Below, piece after piece: positions 37,427 through 49,199 of a DNA stretch of 64,000 nt. The stretch covers positions 434,001 to 498,000 of the forward strand of contig NW_002476363.1 of NCBI RefSeq assembly GCF_000189635.1, written 5' to 3'. Every line of letters begins with the position of its first letter. Within the stretch, counting starts at the first letter, position 1. Source of the stretch: Tetrahymena thermophila SB210 (lineage: Eukaryota; Ciliophora; Oligohymenophorea; Hymenostomatida; Tetrahymenidae). The notes under the pieces were generated by a model. That model had not been told where the DNA came from, searched no databases, and saw only the letters and a program-made list of their open reading frames with translations. A program made the translations under genes and the position numbers.

Positions 37427-38141
37427 CTCAATAGTAATTTAATTAAATTTGTTTATATTTTCTGGAAATCAATTAATATTTTTAATAATATAAATCATAC
37501 AGTTGAATAATTTTTGTACAAATTATAAATTTAAATTACTAAATATTTTTTTGCAAATTTTATCTCCTCATTTACTAAAATATAAAAGATTTATTAATAT
37601 AATATTTTTTAAATTAAAGTTTTAAATTAATGTTAAGTTTTCAGATATAAATTATAAAAGTTATTTTAATAAACAAAAATTTGAAAATAAATTAAAGTTT
37701 ATCAAAATATATTTTAAAAAACTAAAAAAATATTTGATCATCAATTAACTAAAATGTAAATTTTTAAACTAATAATAATTTATAGGCTATTATAAATATT
37801 TTAAATATTGCAAATAACTAAAAAAAAAATAAAAAAAAGAAAATAATTTTAATATAAATTTTCATCTAATTTAAAAAAAAATTAAATAAATAGTACTTTA
37901 TAATTTGAAGAAGAATAAAAATCAAATAAATTTATTTTTCATCAAAAACTTTTTAGTTTTTAAGAACACACCAAGTATAGATGATAAAATAATTATCTAA
38001 TTAATTAATTAGTACTAAAAGTATTCATCAAAAAATTTAAAAATAAAATAAAATAAATAATAACTTCTCAATAGAATACAATTTTATTTAAAATATTATG
38101 AAAATATAATTTCAATTGAACGTTTATTTGTTTGTTTTAAT
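37427..38141. other. Intergenic, AT-rich
   Basis: A/T-rich spacer between the zinc-ribbon gene start and the TAF4-like gene stop, with no gene-like signal. Confidence 0.6.
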
Positions 38142-41125
38142 TCATTACAAATAAGTTTTCAGGAGAATAGCTGATTTACGGTAAATGGGATCGGCTTCTA
38201 AATATAATTATATATTTTTAAGTGTTATTTTCTATCTTTAGCAATTAGTTGTGGCTAGACTGATTGCTTATGGCATAGACTCTAATTTTTAATCCTTTTT
38301 AGCATTTTTTGATTTTTAAGGAGGGATTTTTTGAATATTGTTTTTTATTTCATCAGCAGCTGTGCAACCTTTACGCTAAGTTCTATCAAGATCATACTTC
38401 ATTGAAGATTTATCAAAAAGAGAGTTTTTATTAACGGAATCATAACAAGCTTGTTCTATTTCTTCATCATTTTTTTCAAGCTATGCACGCCTGATATTTT
38501 TGTTTTCAGTTTAGACTATGTAATACTTTAAAAAGGTCAAATCTCTGGCTCCTGTATAATCCTATTTATTAAGTAAATATTTATCTATTGATTAGCCACG
38601 GAAAGGAACTAGATGAGCTTCTAGCTTATCAGAGCAAAAAAGACGGAATTCGTTATCAATATTTTCAACTATACTGCTCTAAAGAAGTCTCTCGATTAAA
38701 TTTTTCATATAGACCTTAAAAACTTCATTTAAATATGTAATAATTTTATCAGTTTCTGGACCAGAAGGTGTTTCTAAATAATTATCTTTGCATAACTAAT
38801 CTAGCCTCTTCTAGATTATATCATCGCTTAACAACCTCTTAGTTTTTGTCTTTGTTTGAGATAAAATTTATTTAGCTGGCTAAAGAGCATGCTAATTTTA
38901 TTCTTACTAAACTTATTAGTACTCTTATTTAGTTTGCTAGATAGTGCTTGATGGAGTTTCATCATAATTACTCTATGATCCATAAGCTGCCTTAGGTTAT
39001 ATTTATTATATCTATGCTTGCTATTAGCTTTAAATATTTGATTTTCCTTCTTCCTCAATTTTCATTGATTATTGACTTTAATTTCTAAATTAGCTTGCAA
39101 ATTAATATTGCTATTAAGAGTTTGTCTGTACTGCTGCTTATGGTGTGAGTGCATTTTAAGGTTTATTTTAGGATTATGATACACCTTATGAAGAGCTATT
39201 TAATTATTACTAAGGAATGTTTTGCTAAATAGGTTCAGGAGTTATTTAATTGTACTAACTTTGATTTAATTGTTATTATTTTTAATATGGCTATGTTTCT
39301 TCTGGCTATCTTACAGGTCCACTAGGTCCTTATGAGGAATTCATGCTTTATTATCTTGGAGGAATTTGGCTTCTTTTTAAATTAAAACTTGCGATTTCTG
39401 GTTGCTATGCAAATATCTATTAAAAATGACCAATAATTTAATTTAGATCCTTATTAGCAAGAATGTTGTTAATTAAATTGAAATAACTTTAAAAATTTTG
39501 ATCGTTTTAAAGATTCTTAAATTCTTTAAGAATTAAGTGCTCCCTATAAGTGCAAGGGATTAAAACTCTCTACTACAAGATCTTCTCAAATTATTGTTGT
39601 CTTTCTTATAATAAACTAGGCTCGAGAGCAAGTGACTTAAAGAAATTATACACTTCTTGTTAAATACATTAATACATTTTTTTGATATAGCTTATTCTCG
39701 TCTCTAAGGTGGCATAAAGTTAATCTATTTTTAATTCCTTTAAAAGCACCAAGAATGAATCAAAGCCTTTTATTTATTTTTATTGCTAAATAGACTCTAT
39801 TTATCTTTCCAATATTTAATTTTAAGAATACTTTAAGAAATCTAAAAGATACTTAAACTCATTAGTGCAGTTTTAATCTTCATTCAATAAAACTTTTTTA
39901 TCATTTTGAGATAGGTTTTAAGTACTAAAATAATAATAAAATAAATCTGTATCGTTGGTTATTTTATTTCTAAAATAATTAAGAAATGTAGTTAAATGTT
40001 CGCGCCTATTAGGATCTTAGCACAACTTAATGTTTTATTCAAAGAGTTGCAAATGATATTGCACAAACCTTCCTTTATCTAAAAAACTCCAATATTCCTA
40101 ATCAATTTCTACTTGATTCTGATATTTTTCCATAAGCTAATTTTATTTTTACTACCATTAAGCATATTTAGGATCCTACTTGCTTATTTATTGCATATTT
40201 CTTTTTAAGATATTAAGTAAAAATTAGTAAGTGTATTATCTTCTGATCTCAGGTGTTATCTAACTGCTTGGATAACCTTAAGTACTTGACATCTTTGGCG
40301 GCACTTATTAACCACCTTGCACATTATATTATTATGACGATCCGTAGGGTTTTTATAATGTACTTTGAGATGGATATTATGCTGGTATTTATTGATAATT
40401 TGAGCTCATAGGTCTACCTGGAATCATTTGGTTGCTTGCCATTGTTGAGGTGTTTTAACCTTGAGACATTTATTGAGATTACATGCTTGTATTTAATGAT
40501 CCCGAATATCCTTCATTTGATTGTTAACTTGCAATTTAGCTGCTATTTAATTAGACTTAACTGGATTAGTTGTTTGCATTAATTATAATTTCTAAATCCT
40601 CATTAGGAATGCAGAGAATTATTTCTTCGAATTCCTCAAAAACTCCTTTTGCATCTGCATAAGACTCATCTAATTATTTAATAATCTATGACTTTCTTTC
40701 GTCTGAAATACTTTAATTGCTATTCACATTTAGTTTGTATTATTAAAGCTTTTATAAAATCTTTTATTCATCCATTTTTAATGCCTTTTTATATTTAAAA
40801 TAATTTTTTTTTCTGCTTTTTGTACCCAAATATCTATTAACAGCAAGCTATTTATTTAATTCTTTCTAGATCCTTTATTTGATTTAATAACAAATTAAAT
40901 ATTTTTTCTTTATCTCTAAAATATAATTGTTATTAAAATAAATAGACTGACTAAGCAAAGAATATGTAAAAAATAAATATAAATTCTATTTTGTTTGATT
41001 TTTTTCTTTCGCTCGCTCTCATATTTTAAATTTTTTTCAAAATATAAAAAATTTCCAACTGTGTCTACAAAAATACTTATTTGGCTTGCCAACTTTTTGT
41101 TGTAAAATAGTTTTTTTTTTTTCAT
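38142..41125 (-). CDS. TAF4-like TFIID subunit
   Basis: Predicted exons 41125-41077 and 40915-38142 with a 161-nt intron (GTATTT...TTTTAG); 940 aa, divisible by three. If the first exon is wrong, the next ATG at 40775 gives 877 aa in the same frame. The N-terminal half is Gln-rich with helical segments (YQFLLNILKRN, WSFLDKGRFVQYHLQLFEQN, CTYREHLILKEFKN). Near residue ~710 a histone-fold-like stretch appears (LLSDDIIQKRLDQLCKDN ... DKIITYLNEVFKVYMKNLIERLL), followed by a charged region (RTQRKGCTAADEI). The last helix KITLKNIQLYLEADPIYRKS resembles the conserved C-terminal (V/I)TLRD..F.LE.D motif of TAF4. Role from family knowledge: TFIID core subunit pairing with TAF12 by histone fold. The assignment rests on order and motifs, not a search; other histone-fold coactivators are possible. 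Confidence 0.6.
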
Positions 41126-41707
41126 TAAATATGCCAAAAGAAATTAATCCAATTTTATAAAAAATTTCTTCACTGAATTAGTATAGAATGAGATAAGCAA
41201 AATAAAGTATATTATTTATCATTCATTTCAAAGCTATAAATATTCATCAACTTTAAAATAAAAAAATATAAACAAAATTTACTCAATAATCTACATTTTT
41301 GGCCTTGAAAAATTATTTTTATATGATCTTATTAATAGAATAATAATGCATGAAACTGCATTTTTACTTATATTTTAAATATAATTTGTAAAAAAAACTA
41401 TAATTTATTCAAACATTTTTAATAAAGTTAAGAGATTAGTTTTTTTTAAATATTTGCTTTTCAAATAAGACATAAAATTATTAATGAAACCTTATATTTT
41501 CATTTCTTTAAAATAGATAACCTCAAATAAATGAAGTAAAACATAATTCTTTAATTAATAGAATATTTGGCTTATCAAACTTCGAATTTGGTCTTACTAG
41601 GTTTCTTATCAGTTGATAATCTAATTTTATTTGGAATCAAATATTATTTACACAATATTTAATTTTATAAAGCTTATTTCAAAATTATAATAAATATTTA
41701 ATATATC
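41126..41707. other. Divergent intergenic / promoter region
   Basis: This is the spacer between divergently transcribed genes, the TAF4-like gene (minus) and the receptor-like kinase (plus), so it should carry both promoters. It is AT-rich, and I see no specific element. Confidence 0.5.
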
Positions 41708-44245
41708 ATGATGAAAAGTGCTTCCTACTTAATACTAAGCTACTTAATAGCTAAAATTTTTTGTACTACTTTTACGCTTATTGATTATACCCCTAATTTA
41801 CTAGCTCCTCTCAATCTAACCGAGTCTCAGAGGGTCATTTACACATGTAACCATAATCTTTGCTATTCAATAACTAGATTTGGTTTTATTGATTGGACAG
41901 GCTATAAAGAAGTAATAAGACCATGTGAAAATGAAACATTTTGTTATCCTTTTCCATCAGATGATACTACAGATGTATACACTAATAGCATAGGTACTTA
42001 GGTCAAAATTTATTGGATAGATCCTACAGAAAGAAAATTTTATAATGTTATAATAGATAAATACATTGGTACTTATATTACTTATACAGTTTCTGATGCT
42101 GTTAGATTTTAGTATCTAAATGATGTAAGTACAATTTATATAGAAACAGAAACATCTCAACAAGAAAAATAGGTTTTATTATATTCAAATGGATAATATT
42201 TCAATTATTTTTCATTACCAAAAGATTGCGTATATTGGATTATCTAAAATTAATTAAAGTTTTTGTTTTATTAAAATGAAATATAATGCTAATAAGGTAC
42301 TTAAACACCTCAAATCTACCAATTAGAAGGATAAGGAATAATAGATCCCTTACAATAAATACAATTCATAAATATGTAGATATTTGTTAAAATATATATC
42401 CCTTAAACTTAATAAATGAGGTTACTTTAGTTTAATGAAATTGGAAATTTAATTTATGATGTGACAATTCCAAACATTATTACAATTGACTAAATGTACT
42501 AAATATCCTCAGGTATAATAAATGGAATGAATTATTATTAATCTAACTCAACTTTGATTATAAATACAAATTAGACATTCTACTCAGCATCACTTTACAC
42601 CACCACTCCTATTATTTTTTTTTAAATGTAGTATTTCAATGTTTGGGTATGCAACTAATAATATTTCTAACCTTTTATTCTTAATTAGAGTGCTATAAAT
42701 GATACTTCATCTTTATATTAAAAATTAAATTAACAACTACATATCAATTTAAATTAAAGCTAATTAAGTTTATAATAATAGCAGGAAGCAATAAACTATC
42801 ATCAAATTAAATTCCATTAGAATAATTCATAAATTGGATCTTTATAGATAGATGACTAAGCTATTTATGACTAAAACCATTTTCGTTTAATATAAAACCT
42901 GGTCAGTAATTTCGATGAATAAAGCAGCTAAATTCAATAATTGTAAGATAGCGGGGCATTATACATAAACAGTAAATAGCCTTGTATCATCAAGCTTCAA
43001 AATGGAGATTAAATTTAAGTGACTTCATTATAAATAGATCTTCAATCTATTACTTATAAAGTAAATTAGAATTCTGTTTTAAATTACTACTTTTCAGCCA
43101 AAGTAAATGGAAAATGGATGCTTTTTAAATCTAGCTTAAAATAATAAATACATTATACATAGGGTAGAGGGAGCTCTTTCACATTTATTACTATTGCTCT
43201 TACTACTTATTTCTTTTTAAGGGGTTCTATTTACTTTTATAGTGCCTTTGTTCACAGGAAAGAGTATACTTAAATGTAAGAATTTATAATTAAATAGACT
43301 TAAACAAAGATATCTGAAGAACTGTTTAATAAATGCTACACTATTCTCACTGATAACAAACTAGGAGAAGGTGCTTTTGGTGTAGTTTATAAATGCCAAT
43401 ACACTCCATCAGAGGAATATTCTTTTATGAAAAAATACAAATAAAATCAGATGTTTGCGTGTAAAGTACTAACTAAGACTGATTAAAATATGGAAATGAT
43501 CACCTAAGAAATAGATGCTCTAGAGTCTGTCAGAAATTGCTAATCAGCTATAAAAATGATTAATTATAGTATTGGTAATGAAAAAGTATATATTGTGCTT
43601 GAATTAGCCAAATATTCTCTTGAAGACTGCATTTAAATGAAATATGGTAACAGGTTCAGTGATAACGAAATAATTTAAATTGCTTTAGATCTGGTAGAAG
43701 TGTTAGTATAGCTAAGAAATTGTAATTTTAATCATAGGGACATAAAACCTTCAAATATATTGATAATGGAAGATGAAAATAAAATTAAACTTACAGATTT
43801 TGGTGCAGCTAAAAGAATTAATATTTCTAACTTTACAAAAAAAAGCGATGAGTTGATTGGATCACTATCCTGGATGGCTCCTGAATTGGTTTAAGCAATT
43901 GAGTAATATGATGAAGAGTAAGATGATAACTCTCTTTCTTAAATAGACTATGAAAAATGTGATATCTTTAGTCTAGGACTCACTTTGCTATACTGTATTT
44001 TAAAAATTAAGCTAAAAGGATGCAATAGATTTGAATATATATTGAATAACTATTTTAGTAATTTAGATAAATAACATTCTAATATAGACAAAGAATTTCG
44101 TATTCTCTTAAGAAAAATGACATCTTTCGACCCTAAAAAACGTCCTACATGCTTCATCATAAGACAGCATCTTCTTGATATTACTAGATAATCATATTAA
44201 CAGCTTCTTCAACGAAGTGAAACCACACTTACAGTAAATAAATGA
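41708..44245 (+). CDS. Single-pass receptor-like Ser/Thr protein kinase
   Basis: Single exon, 846 codons (845 aa) starting MMKSASYLILSYLIAKIFC, a clear signal peptide. Residues ~25-485 form an extracellular part with many N-x-S/T sites and paired Cys, matching no domain I recognise. A transmembrane helix follows at ~487-514 (SFTFITIALTTYFFLRGSIYF). The cytoplasmic kinase has LGEGAFGVVYK, the ATP Lys in FACKVL (~586), HRDIKPSN (His ~676, Asp ~678), DFGAAK and MAPEL, so all key catalytic residues are present. Its compact C-lobe ends about 20 residues before the TGA. Inferred: a surface receptor kinase analogous in layout, not necessarily in origin, to plant and animal receptor kinases. It converges with the channel gene, leaving only 70 bases between stops. 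Confidence 0.88.
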
Positions 44246-44315
44246 AAACCTTAATTTATTAAGATAAATAAATATATACCTTATATTTTATAAAATCTAT
44301 ATAAATATTAACGTT

Positions 44316-47300
44316 TCAATAATAGAATGTGAGTTTATTATGTGGAAAAAATTTTTTGTAATTTTAGATTACATCAAAGTTTTTTAAAATAAAATCACCA
44401 GAAACTATTTTAAATTCAGATGGTTATTAATCAATAATATTGAAGATTTTACTTCCTTGCATACTTAACATCTTACAAATTTTTCTGATTACATTTTAAT
44501 TAGATTATTCTAAAAATATTTAAGTGCTTAATTGTTAGAAATCTTTGTTATTAAGAGAAAATTTTTATTTTCTAATATTTTGGTCTTCATTTTTTTAAAG
44601 TTAGTCTTAGTTTAACTAAATTAACTCATTTAGTATTTTTTCTTAGCTTCCATTTTACTTAGAAAGAGATGTAAATATCTCAGAATTATTTCTTTTGTTA
44701 TCATTTAAAAAGTTATTACTTTCTTAGTTTGAAAAAGATTTTTTATTTATTTTATTAGATGATAATTTTTCTTATTTTTCTATTTTGTTTATTTAATTCT
44801 ACGCATTGATAAATTCCATACTTTAATTAATATATTAACTATAAATTCCACTACTAAGTTAGTAGTCTATTGATGGCCTTACAAAATTAATAGTCTATTA
44901 TACTTTTTTCTACTTTTTAATGTTATTATTTGAGGTTTAATTTTTATTAAAATTCTCTTGCTCATCTGTATCACTTTAGCTATTATCTTCTTAATTATTT
45001 TAATTATTTTTTATTGTAAACCTATTGGATTTATTTCTAACTTTGTCTTCTATCTCTTACAAGCTAACTTAAGAGGAATCACCTTAAGTTGAATCAGGTA
45101 TTATTTGTATATTAAGAGTTTTTTAATTTTAAAGCTTATTAAAATTGTTTTAGCTATCTGTAATTTCAGAATTCTAATAACACAATTCTTTTATTTCATA
45201 TGAATTTTCTGACCAATCCCCATGTTCTTTTTATTGCTATTCATTTTAATAGTTAGTATAAATTTAGTCATCTTTTTAAAAATATTTATTGTTTTTAACA
45301 GGATCAATAGATTTAATATTAGTCTAGTTATTGCTATTCATACTACTTTATCTTTCAACAAATATGTCTTCTAAATTATCTAGATTTAAGTTATCATATA
45401 AGCTGTCTCTATGATTTCTGATTTAATTCATAGATTTTGCAATTTAAATTTAAGATTTTACTCTTTTTAGATTACTATTATGTTGTTAATCTTTCATTGT
45501 TGGGGTTATAGACCTATTACTCTTAAAAATCTATCTCTCGCTGATATACATTTTTGAGTTATCTATTTAAAAGAAGACTACGAAGTCTACTCTGTAGATG
45601 TTTACAAATCTTAATTAAAGATTTCTTAGGTTTAGATACTCTAGCTATCAGTTTCTTCATCAGTTTAAAAGAAAATTTCTGTCTCTGAATTAAAATATCT
45701 GATATTATCTTTTAAAATTTTGCAAGTAATTCTATTTTAGTGAAGATTTATTCTATTTTTTAAATAAAATAAATAAAAAAATAGCTATCTTTAATTTTAT
45801 TAAAAGACGTATTATGTAAATATAATTTTGTTGTAACGAAAAATAATTAGTTACCTCGCATTTATTTTTCCATTTTAACTATTTCTTTTTATATTTTTAT
45901 TTCTCTCTTAAAATAAACTAAAATTGTGCCTTAAAATAATAAATTATGAATCGAATTTTTAGTGCAATGAAGGACAATCCTTAGCAAAGTGGCCCTGATT
46001 TTTGCACACATAGCATTCAATATGTAAAAATGTATTATCTTATAAGACTTTTATTTACTCTTCCATCATTTTAAATCTCTCAAAATCCTCTTAGTTTTCT
46101 TATATCAAATTAATAAACTTATTTCTATCTATTTTATAGAGTGTTGACAAGTTCAAGCTCCTTGCGCTAGAATTTCTGGATAAAGAAGAAAATAAAGAAA
46201 TTTCTCCAAAAATGCTTCCTTACGAGATAACTTTTAATGAATGAGCCTTGGGCTTAATATTTTAATTTATTGAAACTTAAATTAAAGGTGGTGTTTAATA
46301 AATTTCTATCTAACCACTCTCTATGAAGTAGATTGATTAATCATTACAATCACCTTTCTCAAAAATAACCTCATTAGGAGAAACGATTACTTCTTTCATA
46401 ATAAAAACTAATTTTCTCAAGCTTTAGGAGGAGAAGTTAGCGCTAAAAATAGTATTATTTTTAAGTAATCTTGAGTTTACTTCTACTATTATTTCATTTC
46501 TCAATTTATTTGATAGGATTTATAAGATTTCGTTTTCTTATTATTAATTTCTATCCTTTTACTCTTTAGCTAAGAAGCAAAGGTAATGTCTTACTCTACA
46601 CTATAACTGTATATTCACATTTTTTCTATTTAAATACCTTAAAATATAATAAAATTTAATTATTTTTAAAGGTTAATTTATTTTTATATTAAATATATAG
46701 AAAAAAAAACTTTGTAAATAGGCTTTGAAAAGGAAATAAGTTAATTAATTAATTAATTAATTAGAAGCTTATTAATTTAATCAAATTATATATCAAATTT
46801 ATGAGCTAATTTACTACTTACCTTTAAATGATAATTATATTATCGTTAAGCACTTTTGAAGATTTTTCTATTTCTTAAAGTATAAACCCTATATTGTTTA
46901 TTGAATATGCAAACACACAGCTAAATAAGATCATTGAAATGTTATAAAAAGTGCTTCAATATAATTACTTGCTGATATGTCCCCGTAACCAACTATAAAG
47001 ATTAAAATTAAAGATACTGGAAATCAGTAAAATATATACCTGTTGTCATTGTTGTAATTGACCAATAGATAGAATAAAAATACAGCTAAATGTATGTCAA
47101 ATCATTAAAATTATATTTTTAAATCCATAAAACCGAATACCCATTTTAAATTTCATACTAAGCCAAAATGTGCCAAGCTAAGCTAACTAAAATTTAATAA
47201 ATAATAAGTTAATAAATTTAAATATATTTAAGTGGGAGTTTTTCAATTGTAGATTAATTTATTTTTTTAAAAAATCAAATAATTAATTTACCAATATGAG

Positions 47301-48701
47301 CTACAGAAATAACAATAAAGAGTTAGTTAAATAATTTCATAATGTGCTTTTAGTAATTTTTTAAGGTAAAAGCATAGCTAAAATGCTTTTTCTTTTAATT
47401 GACACTTTATAATTTTAAAAATACTAATAAGTTAATTGCAAAGTTGATAAAACTGTTATCAGGATTATACACTATATGAGAATTTTATATTATTAATTTC
47501 AAACCCATAGTAGCTAAAGTTATAGCATCTGCTATGAAAACACTTGAAGATAAATTTTTCCAAGCTATTTATTTACGATTAGTAATAATCACATCTTTTT
47601 TAAAGTATGCAGTATTAAAGGTAATAAGTATATCAACTAAGAAAAATATGTAAGTGTATTGGTAATACTGTTTTATAAAGATAGAATCTTAATCCTACAT
47701 AGCAAAGAAAATTAAAATAGAGTAAATGTATATAAACAAGTAAGTATAGATAGTTTGTAGGATATCCCAATAAATTTTAAATGTATTTGTAGGCATAAAT
47801 AGAGGAATTTCAATATCAATCTTTAAAATATTTTAAAATTTATTGATGTATTTATTAAATAAATTATCTGTTGTCTTTGAATGAACAAAAAAAGTTTGAT
47901 CATTAATCAGTCTATATTCATTTTCTTAAGTAATATTTATTATTCTATTTTTATTTCTAATTTTTAGTTAAAATATAAAGTTATTCACATGTTAGTTTAT
48001 TCTTTAAACTCTATTCATAGATTTACTAATTGCATTATTTAATATATTTGCAGCTTTTTCAATGTTTTCTCTACTTTATCTCCTTATTTTTTATTAACTT
48101 TGTCTTGTATATGTTATTTCTGACCTTATTTAAGATTAATTGTTACTTGTATCAATATTTGAATCATTTTTTTAGCTTTCTTTTTCGCTATTAGAAAGTT
48201 TAAATCTTTCTATGACACTATTTTATGCTTTAGAAATTTCACTATTGAGTCCTTCTATAGTTATTGGCTTATGTTTATCCGAATCAACTTTGGTAATATC
48301 TGCCTCATTAATTCTACTTATTTCCTTATTATTGTTTTCTTTTATTGTGCTAATTTATTAATGAAAATTATTAACTTTTAATGAACTTTGCTAATATTCA
48401 TTCACTCTTACTTAAGTCTTTTAATCCAATTAAAAAATTATTAATTCAAATATGTTTCTCTAAAATATTTTACTTAGCTGCTTAAGATAAATGGGATATT
48501 TTATATATTATTCGATGATTTATATTTCTTTTCTTAAGCTTCATTAGTGTTAGAAATTTCAGTTAAATCTATTAGATCATTATCACCATTTGAGCAATTT
48601 ACAATACTTCCGCAGAAAATTTTCCCTTACAAAGATTTATTTTGAAACTCCAAGTCCTCTGTTATAACTGGGTCTATTTCATCTAATCTTTTTATACTCA
48701 T
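44316..48701 (-). CDS. Cyclic-nucleotide-gated K+ channel with CCHC zinc knuckle, copy A; two apparent frameshifts
   Basis: Start MSIKRLDEIDP. Predicted introns: 48350-48411, 47187-47291, 46993-47039, 46638-46821, 45753-45854. Six-helix channel core (first helix TYLFIYIYSILIFFA), pore helix YWSITTMTT and filter TVGYGD at ~498-503, S6, a linker, a cNMP-binding domain with SQGSIFGEISFFS and SRNSSARS, then C-x2-C-x4-H-x4-C (CYVCKNQGHFAKDC, residues ~764-777) and a ~500-residue tail ending FFPHNKLTFYY. Against copies C and D the frame breaks twice. Near 46940, ACATTTCAATG is one base short of ACA.TTTCAATG, giving CAA TGA unless corrected. Near 45570, AAATAGATAAC breaks FK/DNSK. The 3886 coding bases need exactly two more to be divisible by three. 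Either the sequence has two indel errors, or this copy is decaying, or it uses frameshifting. Otherwise ~1295 aa. Confidence 0.85.
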
Positions 48702-49199
48702 TCTGATTATTTTTTTATTAGAAGTTCTATTTAGTTTTATAAAGAATCAATTTCTTAATATTAGCTTTTTTTATTTGTTTTAGTTTAACTATTTAACTTT
48801 TGTATTTAATAGAATAAATTCATTGCTAAATAATTAATTAATCATCTAATCTTAATATTTTTTTTTCTAAATTACTAAATCAACGTACTAATTATATAAA
48901 CGTTATTAGTCGCTTAAAAATATTAATGAAAACAAATTTATAACAAATACACAAGACATAATAAGTGCAAAGCTTTATTTTTCTACCTATTAACATTTTT
49001 TAACATTACATCTGTATAAACATTTTTTTATATAATAAAAAATAATTAATAATAATTAAATGACATTCTTTTATTTGTAACTTATTTTATAATATTTACA
49101 TTTTAAAAATTTTTAATATTTTTTACATACTAAAATTATAAAATAACGATTTAAATTTTACATAAAAGACTAATTTTTAATTTATCTTAATAATATTTA
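48702..49199. other. Intergenic between channel copies A and B
   Basis: AT-rich spacer of about 500 bases. No gene or repeat recognised. Confidence 0.6.

Noticed and set aside
40916..41137. Minus-strand small membrane protein with a C-terminal hydrophobic helix
   Set aside because: The first 49 bases after its internal ATG form a good first exon of the TAF4-like gene, and the rest behaves as an intron (GTATTT...TTTTAG). The hydrophobic helix lies in the putative intron.
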